A DNA stretch of 64,000 bases from Avibacterium paragallinarum (lineage in GTDB: Bacteria; Pseudomonadota; Gammaproteobacteria; Enterobacterales; Pasteurellaceae): assembly GCF_900450705.1 (NCBI RefSeq), contig NZ_UGHK01000002.1, forward strand, positions 1,244,970 through 1,308,969. Direction: 5' to 3'. Positions 61,312 to 64,000 of the stretch are shown here, in pieces (within the stretch, counting starts at the first letter, position 1; each line of letters starts with the position of its first letter). Below the pieces are notes generated by a model, which did not search any database, was not told the DNA's origin, and saw only the letters and a program-made list of their open reading frames with translations. Position numbers and translations under genes: made by a program.

Positions 61312-61646
61312 CTATTTTATAAAAATAGTACCAAAAAAAAATCACCGCACTTTATTTTTTACGATCCACATCTCAATAATAAAATTTAAGAAAGAAAATG
61401 ATGTAATATTTTGTTACCTTACTAAATTTTTATTTTATAAATAGAGTTTTACTTCAAAATTCCGTCAAATAAATTATCAAAACTATTACCCTTTTTAGCA
61501 AAAACAGTAAAAGTTCGATCTTCCTCACAAATTTTATTGAAGAATTAATAAAAACTGTGATCTCTATCACATTATTTTGGAGTATTTTAGTTTAGAATGC
61601 TCGCCGAATTTATATCGTTGCAATCACTTAACTTAAAGGAGTCCTT
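61312..61646. other. Divergent intergenic region between pilC and manX
   Basis: 335 AT-rich bases with one reverse uptake core (ACCGCACTT near 61344) and the manX CRP promoter. No remnant of pilA or pilB and no competence-type CRP-S site (TGCGA-N6-TCGCA) was seen. Confidence 0.55.
61553..61598 (+). promoter_or_regulatory. CRP-dependent promoter of manXYZ
   Basis: CRP site TGTGATCTCTATCACA (61556-61571) with perfect TGTGA/TCACA halves and a -10 TAGAAT (61593-61598). A start near 61605 puts the site centre at -41.5, the class II position where CRP activates. Confidence 0.82.
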
Positions 61647-62630
61647 ATGGCTATTGCGATTATCATCGCAACACACGGCGTGGCGGCAGAACAACTGCTT
61701 AAAACGACCGAAATGTTGATTGGTGAACAAGAAAACGTTGCCACAATTGATTTTGTTCTCGGCGAAAACGCTGAAACGATTATGGCGAAATATCAGGAAA
61801 AACTCAGCACAACCCTATCACATTGTGATGAAGTGTTGTTCCTTGTAGATACTTGGGGCGGCAGTCCGTTTAATGCGGCGAACCGTGTATCGGAAGGCAA
61901 AGACAATATGGACATTGTTACGGGCGTGAATGTGCCAATGTTGGTGGAAACCTTTATGGCTCGCGATGATGGCCCAAGTTTGCAAGAACTCGTGGCAATC
62001 GCGTTAGAAACAGGTCGTACTGGTGTGCGTGCCTTAAGATATGTGGAAGAAGAGCCAGAGCAAGCACCACAAGCCGTTACTCAAGCAGCCCCTGCACCAA
62101 GCCAACCTGAAGTGGTTACACCAAATAAAGAAGGTCATCTTGTTGTTGGGCTTGCGCGTATTGATGACCGCTTAATTCACGGTCAGGTAGCAACACGCTG
62201 GACAAAAGAAAGCAAAGTTTCTCGCATTGTGGTTGTGAATGACGATGTGGCGAAAGATAGCGTACGTTCAACAATGCTGAAAAGCGTTGCGCCACCAGGA
62301 GTAACCGCACACGTTGTGGGCGTAGATAAAATGATCCGCGTTTATAACAACCCTGAATATGCAGGCGAGCGTATGATGTTGTTATTCACTAATCCAACAG
62401 ACGTGTTAAAACTGCTAGAAGCAGGGTTAGATATGAAATCTATCAACATTGGTGGTATGGCTTATAAAGACGGTAAGAAAATGATTACCAGTGCGGTATC
62501 TGTTGATGATAAAGACATTGACGCATTCAAAGCTATTGATGCAATGGGCGTGGAGCTTGATGTGCGTAAAGTATCAAACGATAGCCGTCAATATATGATG
62601 GATTTATTGAAGAAAAACAATCTTGTGTAA
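61647..62630 (+). CDS. manX: Mannose-type PTS EIIAB component ManX
   Basis: A phosphocarrier for sugar uptake through the PTS. It is 327 residues: EIIA (1-130) with phospho-His H10 in IIATHGVAAE, an Ala/Pro/Glu-rich linker (about 135-165), and EIIB with H178 in ARIDDRLIHGQVATRW. AAAGGAG precedes the ATG. First gene of manXYZ, behind a CRP-dependent promoter. Confidence 0.97.
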   Translation: MAIAIIIATHGVAAEQLLKTTEMLIGEQENVATIDFVLGENAETIMAKYQEKLSTTLSHCDEVLFLVDTWGGSPFNAANRVSEGKDNMDIVTGVNVPMLVETFMARDDGPSLQELVAIALETGRTGVRALRYVEEEPEQAPQAVTQAAPAPSQPEVVTPNKEGHLVVGLARIDDRLIHGQVATRWTKESKVSRIVVVNDDVAKDSVRSTMLKSVAPPGVTAHVVGVDKMIRVYNNPEYAGERMMLLFTNPTDVLKLLEAGLDMKSINIGGMAYKDGKKMITSAVSVDDKDIDAFKAIDAMGVELDVRKVSNDSRQYMMDLLKKNNLV

Positions 62631-62642
62631 AGGATGAATATT

Positions 62643-63446
62643 ATGGAAATTTCAACGCTACAAATTATTCTTGTATTTATCGTTGCCTGTATTTCAGGTA
62701 TGGGATCGATCCTTGATGAATTTCAAACTCACCGTCCGCTTATCGCTTGTACCCTTGTGGGCTTAGTGTTAGGCGATATTAAAACAGGGATTATTGTGGG
62801 TGGTTCATTAGAATTACTTGCTCTTGGCTGGATGAACATTGGTGCGGCACTTGCACCTGATGCCGCATTAGCTTCTGTGGTTTCAACCATTCTTGTGATT
62901 GTGGGTGGTCAAGAAATCACTACTGCAATCGCTCTTGCCATTCCACTTGCCGCAGCAGGTCAGGTTTTAACCTATGTGGTGCGTGCAATTACTGTGGGTT
63001 TCCAACACGCCGCAGACCGTGCGATTGAAGATGGTAACTTGAACCGCTTAGACTGGATTCACTGCAGTGCCTTGATTTTACAAGCGATGCGTATTGCAAT
63101 CCCAGCGTTAATCGTGGCTTTAACCGCAGGTACAGACGCTGTGCAAGCAATGTTAAATGCGATTCCGCCAGTTGTTACAACAGGCTTAAAAATTGCCGGT
63201 GGAATTATCGCCGTTGTGGGTTACGCAATGGTGATCAATATGATGCGCGCAGGCCACTTAATGCCATTTTTCTACGCAGGCTTTGTGATTGCCGCCTTTA
63301 CTGATTTCAACCTTGTTGCCTTAGGTGTGCTAGGTGCAATTATGGCAGCACTTTATATCCAACTTCACCCGAAATACAACCAAAGTAAACAAGTGGTGCA
63401 AGTGGTTTCAAATGGCAACAATGATCTTGATAACAGATTAGATTAA
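62643..63446 (+). CDS. manY: Mannose-type PTS EIIC component ManY
   Basis: A membrane channel component of the mannose PTS. About 267 residues from the ATG with AAGGA 8 bases before it; an ATG three codons upstream is less well placed. MGSILDEFQTHRPLIACTLVGLVLGDIKTGIIVGGSLELLALGWMNIGAA is the conserved EIIC region. It follows manX by 12 bases. Confidence 0.96.
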   Translation: MEISTLQIILVFIVACISGMGSILDEFQTHRPLIACTLVGLVLGDIKTGIIVGGSLELLALGWMNIGAALAPDAALASVVSTILVIVGGQEITTAIALAIPLAAAGQVLTYVVRAITVGFQHAADRAIEDGNLNRLDWIHCSALILQAMRIAIPALIVALTAGTDAVQAMLNAIPPVVTTGLKIAGGIIAVVGYAMVINMMRAGHLMPFFYAGFVIAAFTDFNLVALGVLGAIMAALYIQLHPKYNQSKQVVQVVSNGNNDLDNRLD

Positions 63447-63459
63447 TGGGGTAAGAAAA

Positions 63460-64000
63460 ATGACAACTGAAATGAAAAAAGTAACCCAAAGCGATTTAAA
63501 TAAAGTAGTAATGCGCTCTAACCTTTTCCAAGGTTCTTGGAACTTTGAGCGTATGCAAGCCCTTGGCTTTGCTTACTCAATGGTGCCTGTTATCAAGCGT
63601 TTATACCCAGATCCAAATTCTCAAGAACGCAAAGATGCAATCAAACGCCATTTAGAGTTCTTTAACACGCAACCGTTCGTGGCAGCACCTGTGCTTGGTG
63701 TAACCATCGCAATGGAAGAAGAACGTGCAAATGGGAAAGAGATTGATGATGCTGCAATCAACGGGATCAAAGTAGGTCTAATGGGGCCGCTAGCGGGTGT
63801 GGGTGATCCAATTTTCTGGGGAACGGCTCGTCCTGTATTCGCAGCACTTGGTGCAGGTTTAGCCTTAAGCGGAAGTATCCTTGGCCCATTATTATTCTTC
63901 GTCTTGTTCAATCTTGTACGTTTAGCAACCCGTTATTACGGCGTAGTTTACGGCTATAAGAAAGGGCTTGATGTGGTGCAAGATATGAGTGGGGGCTTAT
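63460..64000 (+). CDS. manZ: Mannose-type PTS EIID component ManZ, cut by the window end
   Basis: It partners with EIIC in sugar translocation. The first 180 codons are visible: SNLFQGSWNFERMQALGFAYSMVPVIKRLYP, FFNTQPFVAAPVLGVTIAMEEERANG and GLMGPLAGVGDPIFWGTARPVFAALGA are diagnostic. The open frame runs past base 64000. It begins 14 bases after manY. Confidence 0.96.
   Translation, partial: MTTEMKKVTQSDLNKVVMRSNLFQGSWNFERMQALGFAYSMVPVIKRLYPDPNSQERKDAIKRHLEFFNTQPFVAAPVLGVTIAMEEERANGKEIDDAAINGIKVGLMGPLAGVGDPIFWGTARPVFAALGAGLALSGSILGPLLFFVLFNLVRLATRYYGVVYGYKKGLDVVQDMSGGL

Noticed and set aside
61312-61646. Competence CRP-S site or pilB remnant upstream of pilC
   Set aside because: No TGCGA-N6-TCGCA was found; the only CRP-like dyad is the canonical TGTGA/TCACA type placed for manX, and no pilB-like coding was seen.

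Overview
The window comes from a bacterium of the family Pasteurellaceae, in the group whose DNA uptake signal has the Haemophilus influenzae-type core AAGTGCGGT. That core is scattered through it on both strands, for example at 1252-1260, 4928-4936, 5878-5886 and 8685-8693, and as inverted pairs at 31471-31495 and 44505-44529. Gene content and order resemble H. influenzae and its relatives (lolB-ispE-prs, lapA-lapB-pyrF-yciH, cmk-rpsA-ihfB, rpsB-tsf, dapA-bamC with divergent bcp, lexA divergent from plsB, manXYZ). I cannot name the species. Most of the window is core chromosome at high coding density. No tRNA, rRNA, CRISPR array or prophage was seen.

Layout. 1-1.3 kb: a terminator, dyad-rich non-coding DNA, a diverged tandem repeat and IS copy 1 (IS1016-like). 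1.4-7.5 kb: a PurR-controlled purH-purD-glyA region with an AT-rich phosphoethanolamine-transferase-like gene lying between purH and purD. 7.9-11.3 kb: arcA, then lolB-ispE-prs. 11.4-16.8 kb (minus strand): lapA-lapB-pyrF-yciH and cmk-rpsA-ihfB. 16.9-22.3 kb: a TonB-dependent receptor and an M16 protease lipoprotein behind CRP and Fur sites, resembling Fus/PqqL iron-acquisition systems. 22.3-27.6 kb (minus): DUF535, argG, a YeeZ-like reductase, a HigBA-type toxin-antitoxin pair with its operator, and PurR-controlled purC. 27.7-41.3 kb: prfC, then minus-strand tsf, rpsB (structured leader), ppiD, lon (sigma-32-like promoter), gor, rlmJ, bamC and dapA, and divergent bcp. 41.3-48.2 kb: adhE behind an FNR-like site, lexA with tandem LexA boxes, and plsB. 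48.2-56.1 kb: a decayed opacity-porin fragment, a YidE-type transporter, an ABC transporter, IS copy 2 exactly at the rsmC stop codon, rsmC, DUF2301, and an AraC regulator divergent from an AhpD-like protein. 56.2-61.3 kb (minus): an alanine/glycine symporter under a tandem glycine riboswitch, a small GNAT protein, yacG, coaE, pilD and pilC, with no pilA or pilB nearby. 61.6-64 kb: a mannose-type PTS operon behind a CRP site; manZ runs off the end.

How it fits together. Several regulons show in their binding sites: PurR (purH, purC), CRP (receptor/protease pair, yidE/ABC gap, manXYZ), FNR (arcA, adhE), Fur (receptor/protease), LexA (lexA), sigma-32 (lon), and glycine sensing by RNA (the symporter). 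The less ordinary parts are the two oppositely oriented IS copies with perfect 8-bp target duplications, one of them with a changed predicted catalytic Asp; the receptor/protease pair; the transferase-like gene with a Lys where the metal-binding Glu is expected; the porin remnant in frame behind a transporter stop codon; and the orphan pilC-pilD pair. I did not find a clear-cut new multi-gene system. The receptor/protease pair and the AraC / AhpD-like / DUF2301 cluster are the best candidates for undescribed function.
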